The notes under the pieces were generated by a model. It was given only the letters and a program-made list of their open reading frames with translations. It was not told the DNA's origin and did no database searches. From assembly GCA_002346425.1 (NCBI GenBank), contig DDZS01000032.1, forward strand, positions 800-32,773: a stretch of DNA of 31,974 nucleotides, read 5' to 3'. Every line of letters begins with the position of its first letter. Position 1 is the stretch's first letter. This DNA is from Alphaproteobacteria bacterium UBA3002 (lineage in GTDB: Bacteria > Pseudomonadota > Alphaproteobacteria > Rickettsiales > UBA3002). Of the stretch, positions 1-8,648 are shown in pieces. The translations under genes and the position numbers were made by a program.

Positions 1-300
1 TCGACCGATATCGTCAAAGCCATCTGGCGTTTGGCAACTTTCTACCAACACGAAAGCTGCGGCCAATGCACGCCGTGCCGTGAAGGTACCGGCTGGCTGG
101 CTCGCGTCATGGGCCGGATGATCCACGGCAATGCCACCATCGCTGAAATCGATCAACTCTACGAAATGACCAAACGCATTGAAGGCCATACCATTTGTGC
201 GTTGGGTGATGCTGCGGCCTGGCCGATCCAAGGCCTCATCCGACACTTCCGCCCAGAATTGGAGCGGCGAATTAATGCCGCTAGAAAGGTGGCTGCCTGA
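1..300 (+). CDS. nuoF: NADH-quinone oxidoreductase subunit F, C-terminal part (cut by window edge)
   Basis: This is the last ~99 codons of the complex I subunit that binds FMN and NADH and passes electrons to cluster N3; the frame is open from base 1. The N3 ligand motif SCGQCTPCREG is visible, followed by the family's distal cysteine in CALGDAAAWP and the usual C-terminal helix (LIRHFRPELE). The flavin and NADH sites lie outside the window. NuoF works in the peripheral arm on the cytoplasmic side of the inner membrane. Its TGA overlaps the ATG of the next gene by one base, so the two are probably translationally coupled. The family assignment is certain from the cluster motif and the neighbouring nuo genes. 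Confidence 0.97.
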   Translation, partial: STDIVKAIWRLATFYQHESCGQCTPCREGTGWLARVMGRMIHGNATIAEIDQLYEMTKRIEGHTICALGDAAAWPIQGLIRHFRPELERRINAARKVAA

Positions 301-494
301 TGCCGATCGTCAATATACATCTGATGTGTGGTCGCGACGTGGAAACCAAACGCAAACTGGTCAAAGAAGTCACGAATGCGGTCTGCGAAACGTTAAATGC
401 GCCGCCAGAAATGGTGCGCGTGATTCTTTCTGAAATGGAAAACGAACATTACGCCGTTGGTGGCGTGCTTAAACTGGACAGCGACCCGAGGTAA
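300..494 (+). CDS. 4-oxalocrotonate tautomerase family protein inside the nuo operon
   Basis: A 64-residue protein of the size of classical 4-OT subunits. After removal of Met the chain starts with Pro1, the catalytic general base of the family. Counting from it, Arg11 and Arg39, which bind substrate in 4-OT, are both present, and the aromatic residue at 50 is Tyr instead of the usual Phe. The Gly-Gly near the C-terminus (AVGGV) also fits. The active site therefore looks intact, and keto-enol tautomerase activity on a small 2-oxo acid is plausible; the substrate is unknown. The gene overlaps nuoF by one base, has AGGTGG as a likely ribosome site (about 286-291), and stops two bases before nuoG. 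It is therefore co-transcribed with complex I, although no complex I subunit of this family is known to me. Confidence 0.9.
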   Translation: MPIVNIHLMCGRDVETKRKLVKEVTNAVCETLNAPPEMVRVILSEMENEHYAVGGVLKLDSDPR

Positions 495-496
495 GG

Positions 497-2575
497 ATGC
501 CATCTTTAAAAATCGACGGAGTAGACTACGAATTCGAAGCCGGGATGAGCGTCATTCAGGTGTGCGACATGCACGGCATCGAGATTCCGCGTTTTTGTTA
601 CCATGAGAAGCTGGAAATCGCTGGCAACTGCCGGATGTGTCTGGTGGAGGTAAAACCCGGGCCGCCGAAACCACAGGCTTCCTGCGCGCTGCCAGCTGCG
701 GATGGTCAGGAGATTACGACCAAATCGGACATGGTGGAAAAAGCCCGCGAAGGGGTGATGGAATTTCTGCTGATCAACCATCCGCTCGACTGCCCGATTT
801 GCGATCAGGGTGGCGAGTGTGACCTGCAGGATCAGGCCTACCACTATGGTGGTGGCCGCAGCCGCTATGACGAGCATAAGCGCGCGGTCGAAGATAAATA
901 TATGGGACCACTGATTAAAACCCATATGACCCGCTGCATCCATTGCACGCGCTGTATTCGTTTTGCCGAAGATATCGCCGGCGTGCCTGAAATTGGCGCG
1001 CTGTATCGTGGTGAAGACATGCAAATCACCACCTACTTGGAACAGGCGGCAAGTTCGGAAATGTCCGGGAATGTGATCGACCTGTGTCCAGTCGGTGCGC
1101 TGACCAGCAAACCTTACGCGTTTGTCTCGCGTCCATGGGAATTGAAGAAAACTGAATCCGTCGACGTGATGGATGCGGTGGGCTCTTCCATCCGTATTGA
1201 CTCGCGTGGTGAGGCGGTGTTGCGCGTCATGCCGCGGCTGAACGAAGCGGTGAATGAGGAATGGATTTCCGATAAATCGCGCTTTTCGTGCGATGGCCTG
1301 CGCAATCAGCGGCTGGACCGGCCTTATGTGAAACGAGATGGGAAATTGCAACCGGCCAGTTGGGCCGAAGCGTTTGCCGCGATTCAGGAGCGTCTGGCGG
1401 AAACCAGCCCCGATCGCGTCGGCGCGTTGGTGGGCAATCTGGTCGATATGGAGAGCACCTTTGCGCTGAAACAGTGGATGGAGCAACTGGGCTCGCCGCA
1501 TATGGATTGCCGTCAGGATGGCGCAAAGATCGATACCACTGACCGTGCGTCTTATTTATTAAACACCGGCCTGCATGCGTTAGAGCAGGCGGATGTGGTG
1601 TTGCTAGTTGGTGTAAACCCGCGCAAAGAAGCGCCCGGCGTAAACACACGATTACGGCGCGCCTATCTGAATAACGGCACGGCCTTTTTCAGCATCGGCC
1701 CGGAAATGGAATTGACCTATCCGGTCAAAGATTTGGGCAACGATCCGAACATCCTCAACTCAATGCTAGGCGGTGACCATGAAGTAGCCAAAGCGCTGAG
1801 TGAAGCCAAAAACCCTGTCATTATGCTAGGCAATGCGGCATTGGCGCGGGAAGATGGCACATCCATTCTGAATGCGTGTAAAGCCATCGCCGATAGCTGC
1901 AACGTGATCCGCGACGATTGGAATGGATTCAACATGCTGCATTACGCCGCCGGTCGCGTCGGCGCACTGGAACTGGGCTTTGTGCCCGGCAAAGGCGGCA
2001 ATGACATCGCCGCAATGATCGGTGCTGTAGGCACCAATGATATGGATACGTTCTTCCTGCTTGGGATCGATGAAATCGACATGTCCTATTTCGGCGATGC
2101 CTTCATCATCTATCAGGGCCATCACGGCGATATCGGTGCACACCGCGCAGATGTGATTCTACCGGGTGCAACTTATACTGAGAAAGATGCGCTCTATATG
2201 AATACCGAAGGCCGATTGCAGGAAGGCTTCCGCGCCGTCTTCCCACCCGGCGAGGCTCGCGAAGACTGGCGTATTATCCGTGCCTTATCGGAAGTGGTCG
2301 GCACGGCGTTGCCGTATAACACGCAATCCGCGCTACGCGAAGCGATGGCAGTTCAACTGAAAGATGTGGTGCTAGATAAGCCCCTTAAGGCGGCGTGGAA
2401 AGCGGTCAGTAGCCCTTCTAAAACGTATCGCATTAAAAAAGAGGGGTTTGAGGAGGCCGTGTTGAATTTCTATCAAACGGATCCGATCAGCCGCGCGTCG
2501 AAAACCATGGCGGAATGCGTAACGCATATTCTGCAGAAAAAGCAAAAAATCAACAATGAAGCGGAGGCCGCATGA
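497..2575 (+). CDS. nuoG: NADH-quinone oxidoreductase subunit G
   Basis: The 692-residue iron-sulfur subunit of the complex I peripheral arm, carrying electrons from NuoF/NuoE towards NuoB/NuoI. The N-terminal [2Fe-2S] ferredoxin domain has Cys34, Cys45, Cys48 and Cys63. The His(Cys)3 ligand set for N5 is His95, Cys99, Cys102 and Cys108 (HPLDCPICDQGGEC). The N4 [4Fe-4S] site is Cys147, Cys150, Cys153 and Cys197. The rest is the molybdopterin-oxidoreductase-like domain, which has no cofactor in this family. Length is typical of alphaproteobacterial and mitochondrial NuoG/NDUFS1, shorter than in E. coli. The start at 497 follows GAGGTAAGG and lies two bases after the tautomerase stop. The end overlaps nuoH by ATGA. 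Confidence 0.98.
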   Translation: MPSLKIDGVDYEFEAGMSVIQVCDMHGIEIPRFCYHEKLEIAGNCRMCLVEVKPGPPKPQASCALPAADGQEITTKSDMVEKAREGVMEFLLINHPLDCPICDQGGECDLQDQAYHYGGGRSRYDEHKRAVEDKYMGPLIKTHMTRCIHCTRCIRFAEDIAGVPEIGALYRGEDMQITTYLEQAASSEMSGNVIDLCPVGALTSKPYAFVSRPWELKKTESVDVMDAVGSSIRIDSRGEAVLRVMPRLNEAVNEEWISDKSRFSCDGLRNQRLDRPYVKRDGKLQPASWAEAFAAIQERLAETSPDRVGALVGNLVDMESTFALKQWMEQLGSPHMDCRQDGAKIDTTDRASYLLNTGLHALEQADVVLLVGVNPRKEAPGVNTRLRRAYLNNGTAFFSIGPEMELTYPVKDLGNDPNILNSMLGGDHEVAKALSEAKNPVIMLGNAALAREDGTSILNACKAIADSCNVIRDDWNGFNMLHYAAGRVGALELGFVPGKGGNDIAAMIGAVGTNDMDTFFLLGIDEIDMSYFGDAFIIYQGHHGDIGAHRADVILPGATYTEKDALYMNTEGRLQEGFRAVFPPGEAREDWRIIRALSEVVGTALPYNTQSALREAMAVQLKDVVLDKPLKAAWKAVSSPSKTYRIKKEGFEEAVLNFYQTDPISRASKTMAECVTHILQKKQKINNEAEAA

Positions 2576-3636
2576 GCCCGTTGATTCTGCTGAATGAAGC
2601 CGATGTTTCCGGTAGCTTCTTTGCGTTTCTAACGCCGGTGCTGCCGCTGATTAACATCTCTTTGTGCATCTTGCTGCTCTCCGTGCCACTGATGATCTGC
2701 ATGGCCTATTTGACCTATGCGGAGCGCAAGGTAATTGCCGCGATGCAATTGCGCAAAGGCCCCAATGTTGTCGGCCCCCTCGGCCTGTTGCAACCTTTTG
2801 CGGATGCGGTGAAGCTCTTTTTTAAAGAGACGATTATTCCAAGCCCGGCGAATAAAGCAGTCTTTATTATCGCACCCATGCTGACCTTCATTTTGGCATT
2901 GTTGGGCTGGGCGGTGATCCCGGTTTCAGAGAATTACGTGATCGCCGATATCAATGTCGGCGTACTGTATCTCTTCGCAATCTCTTCGCTCGGCGTCTAT
3001 GGCATAATCATGTCCGGCTGGGCATCGAATTCGAAATATGCCTTTCTCGGGGCGATTCGTTCGGCGGCACAGATGGTGTCGTATGAAGTGTCGATCGGCT
3101 TTGTTATTGTAACTGTCCTTCTCTATGTCGGCTCGCTTAACCTGAACGACATTGTGCGCGCACAGGACGACGGCTGGTTTATTATTTCACCATTATTCCC
3201 CATGTTCGTGATCTTCTTGATTTCGGCACTGGCTGAAACCAACCGTTTGCCCTTTGACTTACCCGAAGCGGAAGGCGAGCTGGTCGCGGGCTATAACGTC
3301 GAATATTCTTCGATGACCTTCGCGCTGTTTTTCTTAGGCGAATATATGAACATGATCCTGATGAGCGGGATGACGGTGATCCTGTTTCTGGGGGGCTGGC
3401 AGCCACCGCTCGATGCGCTCGACTTCATTCCGGGGGCAATCTGGTTTGCATTGAAAACCGCGTTTATCCTCTTTATTTTCCTATGGGTGCGCGCCACATT
3501 TCCGCGTTATCGCTACGACCAGCTCATGCGGTTGGGTTGGAAAGTCTTTCTGCCATTCTCACTCATCTGGGTCGTACTGATTTCCGGCTATTTGCTCTAT
3601 TCCAATCAACTTCCACAGATGGCAGGCGGCGCATGA
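2572..3636 (+). CDS. nuoH: NADH-quinone oxidoreductase subunit H
   Basis: A 354-residue, strongly hydrophobic protein with about eight membrane helices. It sits at the junction of the peripheral and membrane arms of complex I and helps form the quinone-binding channel. Diagnostic stretches are the cytoplasmic loop AYLTYAERKVIAAMQLRKGP near residue 45-65 and the acidic segment LAETNRLPFDLPEAEGELVAG in the middle, both hallmarks of NuoH/ND1. Length matches the family. The gene starts in an ATGA overlap with nuoG and ends in the same kind of overlap with nuoI. Confidence 0.98.
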   Translation: MSPLILLNEADVSGSFFAFLTPVLPLINISLCILLLSVPLMICMAYLTYAERKVIAAMQLRKGPNVVGPLGLLQPFADAVKLFFKETIIPSPANKAVFIIAPMLTFILALLGWAVIPVSENYVIADINVGVLYLFAISSLGVYGIIMSGWASNSKYAFLGAIRSAAQMVSYEVSIGFVIVTVLLYVGSLNLNDIVRAQDDGWFIISPLFPMFVIFLISALAETNRLPFDLPEAEGELVAGYNVEYSSMTFALFFLGEYMNMILMSGMTVILFLGGWQPPLDALDFIPGAIWFALKTAFILFIFLWVRATFPRYRYDQLMRLGWKVFLPFSLIWVVLISGYLLYSNQLPQMAGGA

Positions 3637-4124
3637 TAAAACAGCTTTTCTCTCCTAAAACCTGGTTGCTGGCCGAGCTGGTTTCCGGCATGGCGCTGAC
3701 GTTGAAATATTTCTTTTTCAAACCGTCCGTGACCATCAACTACCCCTATGAAAAAGGCCCGCTATCTCCGCGTTTTCGTGGCGAGCACGCGCTGCGTCGC
3801 TATGCTAATGGCGAGGAGCGGTGCATCGCGTGTAAACTTTGCGAGGCGATTTGCCCGGCGCAGGCCATTACCATCGAAGCGGAAGAGCGCGCCGATGGGT
3901 CGCGCCGCACCACGCGCTACGATATCGACATGACCAAATGCATTTATTGCGGCTTCTGTCAGGAAGCCTGTCCGGTCGATGCCATCGTCGAAGGACCGAA
4001 TTTTGAATATGCTACCGAAACCCGTGAAGAGCTGTTTTACGATAAAGATAAGCTGCTTTCTAACGGTGATCGGTGGGAAAGCGAAATCGCGCAGAATCTG
4101 TTGCTGGATGCCCCATACCGGTAA
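3633..4124 (+). CDS. nuoI: NADH-quinone oxidoreductase subunit I
   Basis: A 163-residue 8Fe-ferredoxin-type subunit that carries clusters N6a and N6b between NuoG and NuoB. Two CxxCxxCxxxCP motifs are visible: Cys64/67/70/74 and Cys103/106/109/113. An N-terminal amphipathic segment (LVSGMALTLKYFFFKP) contacts the membrane in this family. The open frame extends upstream to 3483, but the ATG at 3633 is chosen because it gives the standard alphaproteobacterial length and an ATGA overlap with nuoH. A 90-nt gap follows before nuoJ, the only real gap in the operon. Confidence 0.98.
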   Translation: MIKQLFSPKTWLLAELVSGMALTLKYFFFKPSVTINYPYEKGPLSPRFRGEHALRRYANGEERCIACKLCEAICPAQAITIEAEERADGSRRTTRYDIDMTKCIYCGFCQEACPVDAIVEGPNFEYATETREELFYDKDKLLSNGDRWESEIAQNLLLDAPYR

Positions 4125-4126
4125 AA

Positions 4127-4185
4127 AGCAGCGGCATTTGCGCACAACCACGGCTCTGGACTTGCAGTCTTGCAAAAGCGCTGCT
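4127..4185 (+). repeat. Nested inverted repeats in the nuoI-nuoJ spacer
   Basis: AGCAGCG at 4127-4133 is complementary to CGCTGCT at 4179-4185 and encloses a second small hairpin, TTGCA (4162-4166) with TGCAA (4171-4175) around a four-base loop. In RNA this could fold into a long stem-bulge structure between two cistrons. No U-tract follows, so it is not a standard terminator; an mRNA-stability or processing element is possible. The stems are short and could be chance. Confidence 0.3.
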
Positions 4186-4214
4186 AGCCAAAGCCAAACA
4201 AAACAGGGAAACAC

Positions 4215-4832
4215 ATGATCGCAACCGCGATATTCTATTTTTTCAGCTTCGTGGTCATCACCTCCGCCTTGATGGTGGTGTCGGCACGCAATTCCGTGCA
4301 TTCCGTGTTTTTCCTGATTCTATCTTTCTTTACTGCAGCCGGTCTTATCGTGCTGCTAGGCGCAGAATATCTCGCGATGACGCTGGTCATCGTCTATGTC
4401 GGGGCAGTCGCCGTTTTATTCTTATTTGTAGTAATGATGCTAAACGTTAACTTCGCTTCTCTTCGTAGTAGCTTCAATCAATATTTGCCCGTGGGCTTGA
4501 TTGTCGCATTGGTTTTATTGCTTGAATTAGGCGGACTTATTTACGTGTCTATTCTGCAAACCCCGCAAGTGGTCAGTGCTGCTACGCCCATTCCCGCGCC
4601 AGACCTGATGACCAACGCACATGCCATCGGAAGTGTGCTCTATACGAAATATATTTACCTATTCCAAATGGCCGGGCTCGTCCTGCTGGTTGCTATGATC
4701 GGGGCGATTGTCCTGACGCACCGCACGCGTAGCGGCGTAAAACGTCAGAAAATTGCTGAACAAAATGCACGCAAACGTAGCGAAGGCGTGGAATTAATTA
4801 CGGTTGCACCCGGCGATGGAGGTATGGCATGA
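4215..4832 (+). CDS. nuoJ: NADH-quinone oxidoreductase subunit J
   Basis: A 205-residue membrane subunit of complex I, homologous to ND6, with about five hydrophobic helices. The conserved third-helix stretch AEYLAMTLVIVYVGAVAVLFLFVVMML is present and includes the family's glycine bulge region (VYVGAVAVLFLF). It lies next to NuoK and NuoH and takes part in coupling quinone chemistry to proton pumping. The start is preceded by AGGGAAA after the 90-nt spacer. The 3' end overlaps nuoK by ATGA. Confidence 0.97.
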   Translation: MIATAIFYFFSFVVITSALMVVSARNSVHSVFFLILSFFTAAGLIVLLGAEYLAMTLVIVYVGAVAVLFLFVVMMLNVNFASLRSSFNQYLPVGLIVALVLLLELGGLIYVSILQTPQVVSAATPIPAPDLMTNAHAIGSVLYTKYIYLFQMAGLVLLVAMIGAIVLTHRTRSGVKRQKIAEQNARKRSEGVELITVAPGDGGMA

Positions 4833-5170
4833 GCGACGCACTCTTCATGACGCCCATATTCGGCTCCATCGGCATAGTGCACTATCTTGGCGTGTCGACA
4901 TTTCTGTTCATCATCGGCGTTTGCGGTATTTTCCTGAATCAGAAAAACATCATCACGCTGCTGATGTCGATTGAACTGATTTTGCTCTCGGTGAACATTA
5001 ATTTCATCGCCTTTTCTGTAGTATTGGGCGATTTGACCGGGCAAATTTTCTCGCTTCTGATTCTTACCGTGGCGGCCGCCGAAGCGGCGATTGGCCTCGC
5101 CATATTAGTGATCTTTTACCGGAATCGCGGATCTATTGACGTACGCGATATCGATGGGTTGAAAGGGTAG
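4829..5170 (+). CDS. nuoK: NADH-quinone oxidoreductase subunit K
   Basis: A small antiporter-like complex I subunit homologous to ND4L, 113 residues with three membrane helices. The family signature NIITLLMSIELILLSVNINF contains the conserved membrane glutamate (MSIEL), and the second acidic helix AAAEAAIGLAILV is also present. NuoK is usually near 102 residues, so the ATG at 4847 (MTPIFG) is an alternative start. The ATG at 4829 is kept because it makes the same ATGA overlap seen at other nuo junctions. Confidence 0.96.
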   Translation: MSDALFMTPIFGSIGIVHYLGVSTFLFIIGVCGIFLNQKNIITLLMSIELILLSVNINFIAFSVVLGDLTGQIFSLLILTVAAAEAAIGLAILVIFYRNRGSIDVRDIDGLKG

Positions 5171-5173
5171 GCG

Positions 5174-7123
5174 ATGGCACTGTCTGAAATGGTCGCACTG
5201 CTGGTATTTTTACCGCTTATCACTGCCGCTATCACCGGTCTGACGGTGCGCCGGATTTCTGATATTCAGGCGCAAATGCTTACCTGCGCCGGCGTGACAG
5301 TTAGCGCTATTTTGTCATGGGTGGTGTTTGCCAATGTTGCGCTTGGGGAGGCGGATGTACATGTCACCTTGGCCAACTGGTTTACTTCTGGCGATTTCGC
5401 CATCGACTGGGCGTTGAAAGTCGATCCGCTGACCGCGGTTATGCTGATCGTGGTCACCACCGTTTCTGCAGTCGTCCATATTTATTCCGTCGGCTATATG
5501 AGCCATGACAAACACAAACCCCGGTTCATGTGCTATTTGTCCTTGTTTACCTTCGCGATGCTGATGCTGGTGACGGCCGATAACTTCATCCAGCTCTTCT
5601 TTGGCTGGGAAGGGGTAGGGCTATGTTCTTATCTGCTGATCGGTTTCTGGTTCCATAAAGACTCGGCAAATGCGGCTTCCATGAAGGCATTTCTGGTCAA
5701 CCGCGTTGGTGACTTTGGTTTTGCATTGGGCATTATGGCCGTATTCGCGACCTTCGGAACCGTGCAATTCGATGCCGTGTTCGAACAAGTCCCCGCACTC
5801 GCGGACAACTGGGGGCTGTTCTGGGGCATTGAGGCCAATATCATGGACGCCATTTGCCTATTGTTATTCGTCGGTGCCATGGGGAAATCCGCGCAATTAC
5901 TGTTACATACCTGGCTGCCTGATGCGATGGAAGGCCCAACTCCGGTATCGGCCCTTATCCACGCCGCGACCATGGTCACCGCCGGCGTCTTCATGTGCGC
6001 ACGGATTTCGCCAATGCTGGAATATGCGCCCAATGCGCTGATCTTCATCACCATTATCGGCGGGCTGACCGCTTTCTTCGCCGCTACCGTTGGTATGGTG
6101 CAAAACGATATCAAGCGCGTCATCGCCTATTCAACCTGTTCGCAGCTCGGGTATATGTTCTTCGCCTGCGGCGTTTCTGCTTATTCTGCCGCCATTTTCC
6201 ATCTGATGACGCATGCCTTCTTCAAGGCGCTACTTTTCCTTTGTGCGGGTTCTGTCATCCACGCGATGTCCGATGAGCAGGATATGCGCCGGATGGGCGG
6301 TATCTGGCGCCACGTAAAATGGACCTGGGGGTTAATGTGGCTGGGTTCACTTGCGCTGGCAGGCTTGCCGATATTCGCGGGCTATTATTCCAAAGATATG
6401 ATTCTGGAAGCCGCGTTTGCCGATCATACTGCGCATGGAATGCTCGCCTTTTGGCTGGGTATCGGCGCTGCGGTCCTAACAGCCTTCTACTCGTGGCGCT
6501 TACTGTATTTAACCTTCCACGGTACCCCGCGTGCGTCACAAGAAGTGATGGACCATGTGCATGAATCGCCGCCAGTAATGCTATTGCCGCTCATCCCGCT
6601 CGCCGTGGGTGCATTGATCGCAGGTTATGTCGGCTATTATATCTGGGGTATGGTCGATGCGGATGGCGCATTCTGGCGCGGGTCTATCCTGATATTAGAG
6701 GAAAACAATACGCTTGAGGCCGCACATCATGTGCCGGGTTGGGTTGCGAAACTTCCCATCGTTGTGGGTCTCATCGGGATTGCCATCGCCTCCGTCCTGT
6801 ATTTATGGAAAACCCAATTGCCGCAGCGTATCGCGCGCACCTTTTCCCCGATTTACCTGTTCTTTTATAACAAATGGTATTTCGATGAATTATATCATGC
6901 GGTGTTTGTGCGTGGCGCCATGAATCTTGGGCAGTTCCTTTGGAAAAAGGGCGACACCAAGGTCATAGATGGCTACGGCCCCAACGGCATGGCGCAATTT
7001 GCGCAATCTTGCGGCGCTGGGCTGCGACGCCTGCAAAGCGGCTTTTTATATCACTATGCCTTCGTGATGCTAATCGGCATCGTCGGCTTCGTCACTTATA
7101 TTATGCTTCGGGCAATCGGATAA
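5174..7123 (+). CDS. nuoL: NADH-quinone oxidoreductase subunit L
   Basis: A 649-residue multi-span antiporter-like subunit at the distal end of the membrane arm, with the family's usual length including the long C-terminal lateral helix region. Characteristic motifs are FGWEGVGLCSYLLIGFW, LLHTWLPDAMEGPTPVSALI and HAATMVTAGVFM, together with the charged residues of the central proton path (for example KRVIAYSTCSQLGYM). The start lies three bases after the nuoK stop. Confidence 0.98.
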   Translation: MALSEMVALLVFLPLITAAITGLTVRRISDIQAQMLTCAGVTVSAILSWVVFANVALGEADVHVTLANWFTSGDFAIDWALKVDPLTAVMLIVVTTVSAVVHIYSVGYMSHDKHKPRFMCYLSLFTFAMLMLVTADNFIQLFFGWEGVGLCSYLLIGFWFHKDSANAASMKAFLVNRVGDFGFALGIMAVFATFGTVQFDAVFEQVPALADNWGLFWGIEANIMDAICLLLFVGAMGKSAQLLLHTWLPDAMEGPTPVSALIHAATMVTAGVFMCARISPMLEYAPNALIFITIIGGLTAFFAATVGMVQNDIKRVIAYSTCSQLGYMFFACGVSAYSAAIFHLMTHAFFKALLFLCAGSVIHAMSDEQDMRRMGGIWRHVKWTWGLMWLGSLALAGLPIFAGYYSKDMILEAAFADHTAHGMLAFWLGIGAAVLTAFYSWRLLYLTFHGTPRASQEVMDHVHESPPVMLLPLIPLAVGALIAGYVGYYIWGMVDADGAFWRGSILILEENNTLEAAHHVPGWVAKLPIVVGLIGIAIASVLYLWKTQLPQRIARTFSPIYLFFYNKWYFDELYHAVFVRGAMNLGQFLWKKGDTKVIDGYGPNGMAQFAQSCGAGLRRLQSGFLYHYAFVMLIGIVGFVTYIMLRAIG

Positions 7124-7127
7124 GCGC

Positions 7128-8648
7128 ATGGAAACGCATTTACTCTCAATTATGATTTTCCTGCCGATTTTCGGCGCTGTAGCGATTGCTATTTTCAATA
7201 GCGGACCGAATGGCAGCGCGAGTAATGCGCGTAATACCGCGTTTCTAACCACACTCGCCACTTTCATCATTTCTTTAATCGCCTGGGGACGGTTCGATGC
7301 GACTGACGCGTCGTTTCAACTTACCGAAAGCGCTGAATGGTTCGCCGGTTACGGCATCAATTACCATCTCGGCATTGACGGCATTTCGCTCAGTCTGATT
7401 CTGCTGACCACACTTTTAATGCCGATCTGTATTCTCTGCAGCTGGGAGTCCGTCAAGCAGCGGGTGGCGGAATATATGATAGCGTTTCTGCTGCTGGAAA
7501 GTTTTGTGATCGGCGTCTTCTGCGCGTTAGATCTAATGCTCTTCTATATTTTCTTCGAAGGCATGCTGATCCCAATGTTCCTGATTATCGGTATCTGGGG
7601 CGGCACTAACCGTGTCTACGCATCTTACAAATTCTTCCTCTATACGCTGGCAGGTTCGGTGTTGCTACTCGCGGCCATGCTCTATCTCTACTTCACGTTT
7701 GAAACAACCTATATACCAGACTTGATGAATCTCGCGCCGCAGTTGCCTGGCGATGTGCAAATGTGGCTCTGGCTGGCAATGTTCGCGTCTTTTGCGGTCA
7801 AAGTACCCATGTGGCCAGTGCACACCTGGTTGCCCGATGCGCACGTACAGGCACCGACTGCTGGCTCCGTAATTCTGGCGGGCGTACTGCTGAAAATGGG
7901 TGCTTACGGCTTTATCCGGTTCTCATTGCCGATGCTGCCATTTGCGTCTTACGCGCTGGCCGATTTCATCTTCTTCCTAAGCTGTGTCGCAGTGGTCTAT
8001 ACTTCGCTGGTCGCATTGATGCAGGAAGATATGAAAAAACTGATCGCGTATTCTTCAGTCGCGCATATGGGCTTCGTAACACTCGGTATATTTGCGTTTA
8101 ACGCGCAAGGCTTAGAAGGGGCAATTGTGCAGATGATCAGCCACGGTTTGGTCTCCGGGGCATTGTTCCTCTGTGTAGGCGTCGTCTATGATCGTCTGCA
8201 TACGCGTGACATCGAACGTTATGGTGGCGTAGCGCATGTGATGCCCCACTATGCCGCTGTGTTTATGGTCTTTACCATGGCCTCGGTGGGCCTGCCTGCC
8301 ACATCCGGCTTTATCGGCGAAATGTTGGTCTTAGTGGGAACTTATCAAGTGAGCCAATGGGCGGCACTATTCGCCTCTACCGGACTTATCCTCGGCGCCG
8401 CCTATATGTTATGGCTCTACCGCCGTATTTGCTTTGGCGAGTTGGTGCGCTCAGAAATTAAAAAAATGCCGGATTTAAGCTGGCGCGAAATCGCAATCTT
8501 TGCGCCATTGGTAATCCTGACCATTTGGTTGGGTGTGAACCCGGCACCATTACTGGATTTATTGCATGCCCCCGTAGAACATCTACTTGAGCATCTCTAT
8601 GCGCATACGGGCGGACAAATTGGAGCCTTACGAGGGGAAGCACTATGA
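7128..8648 (+). CDS. nuoM: NADH-quinone oxidoreductase subunit M
   Basis: A 506-residue antiporter-like membrane subunit homologous to ND4 and one of the putative proton-pumping units. Clear motifs are FFEGMLIPMFLIIGIWGG, with the conserved membrane glutamate, then VHTWLPDAHVQAPTAGSVIL and KLIAYSSVAHMGFV. Four bases separate it from nuoL, and it ends in an ATGA overlap with nuoN. Confidence 0.98.
   Translation: METHLLSIMIFLPIFGAVAIAIFNSGPNGSASNARNTAFLTTLATFIISLIAWGRFDATDASFQLTESAEWFAGYGINYHLGIDGISLSLILLTTLLMPICILCSWESVKQRVAEYMIAFLLLESFVIGVFCALDLMLFYIFFEGMLIPMFLIIGIWGGTNRVYASYKFFLYTLAGSVLLLAAMLYLYFTFETTYIPDLMNLAPQLPGDVQMWLWLAMFASFAVKVPMWPVHTWLPDAHVQAPTAGSVILAGVLLKMGAYGFIRFSLPMLPFASYALADFIFFLSCVAVVYTSLVALMQEDMKKLIAYSSVAHMGFVTLGIFAFNAQGLEGAIVQMISHGLVSGALFLCVGVVYDRLHTRDIERYGGVAHVMPHYAAVFMVFTMASVGLPATSGFIGEMLVLVGTYQVSQWAALFASTGLILGAAYMLWLYRRICFGELVRSEIKKMPDLSWREIAIFAPLVILTIWLGVNPAPLLDLLHAPVEHLLEHLYAHTGGQIGALRGEAL

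Noticed and set aside
506..1501. 331-codon open frame antisense to nuoG
   Set aside because: It lies wholly opposite a certain gene with full cluster motifs; its translation has no domain-like features and its length follows from the codon bias of nuoG.
5629..6123. 164-codon frame antisense to nuoL
   Set aside because: It is opposite the most conserved part of nuoL and has no independent support.
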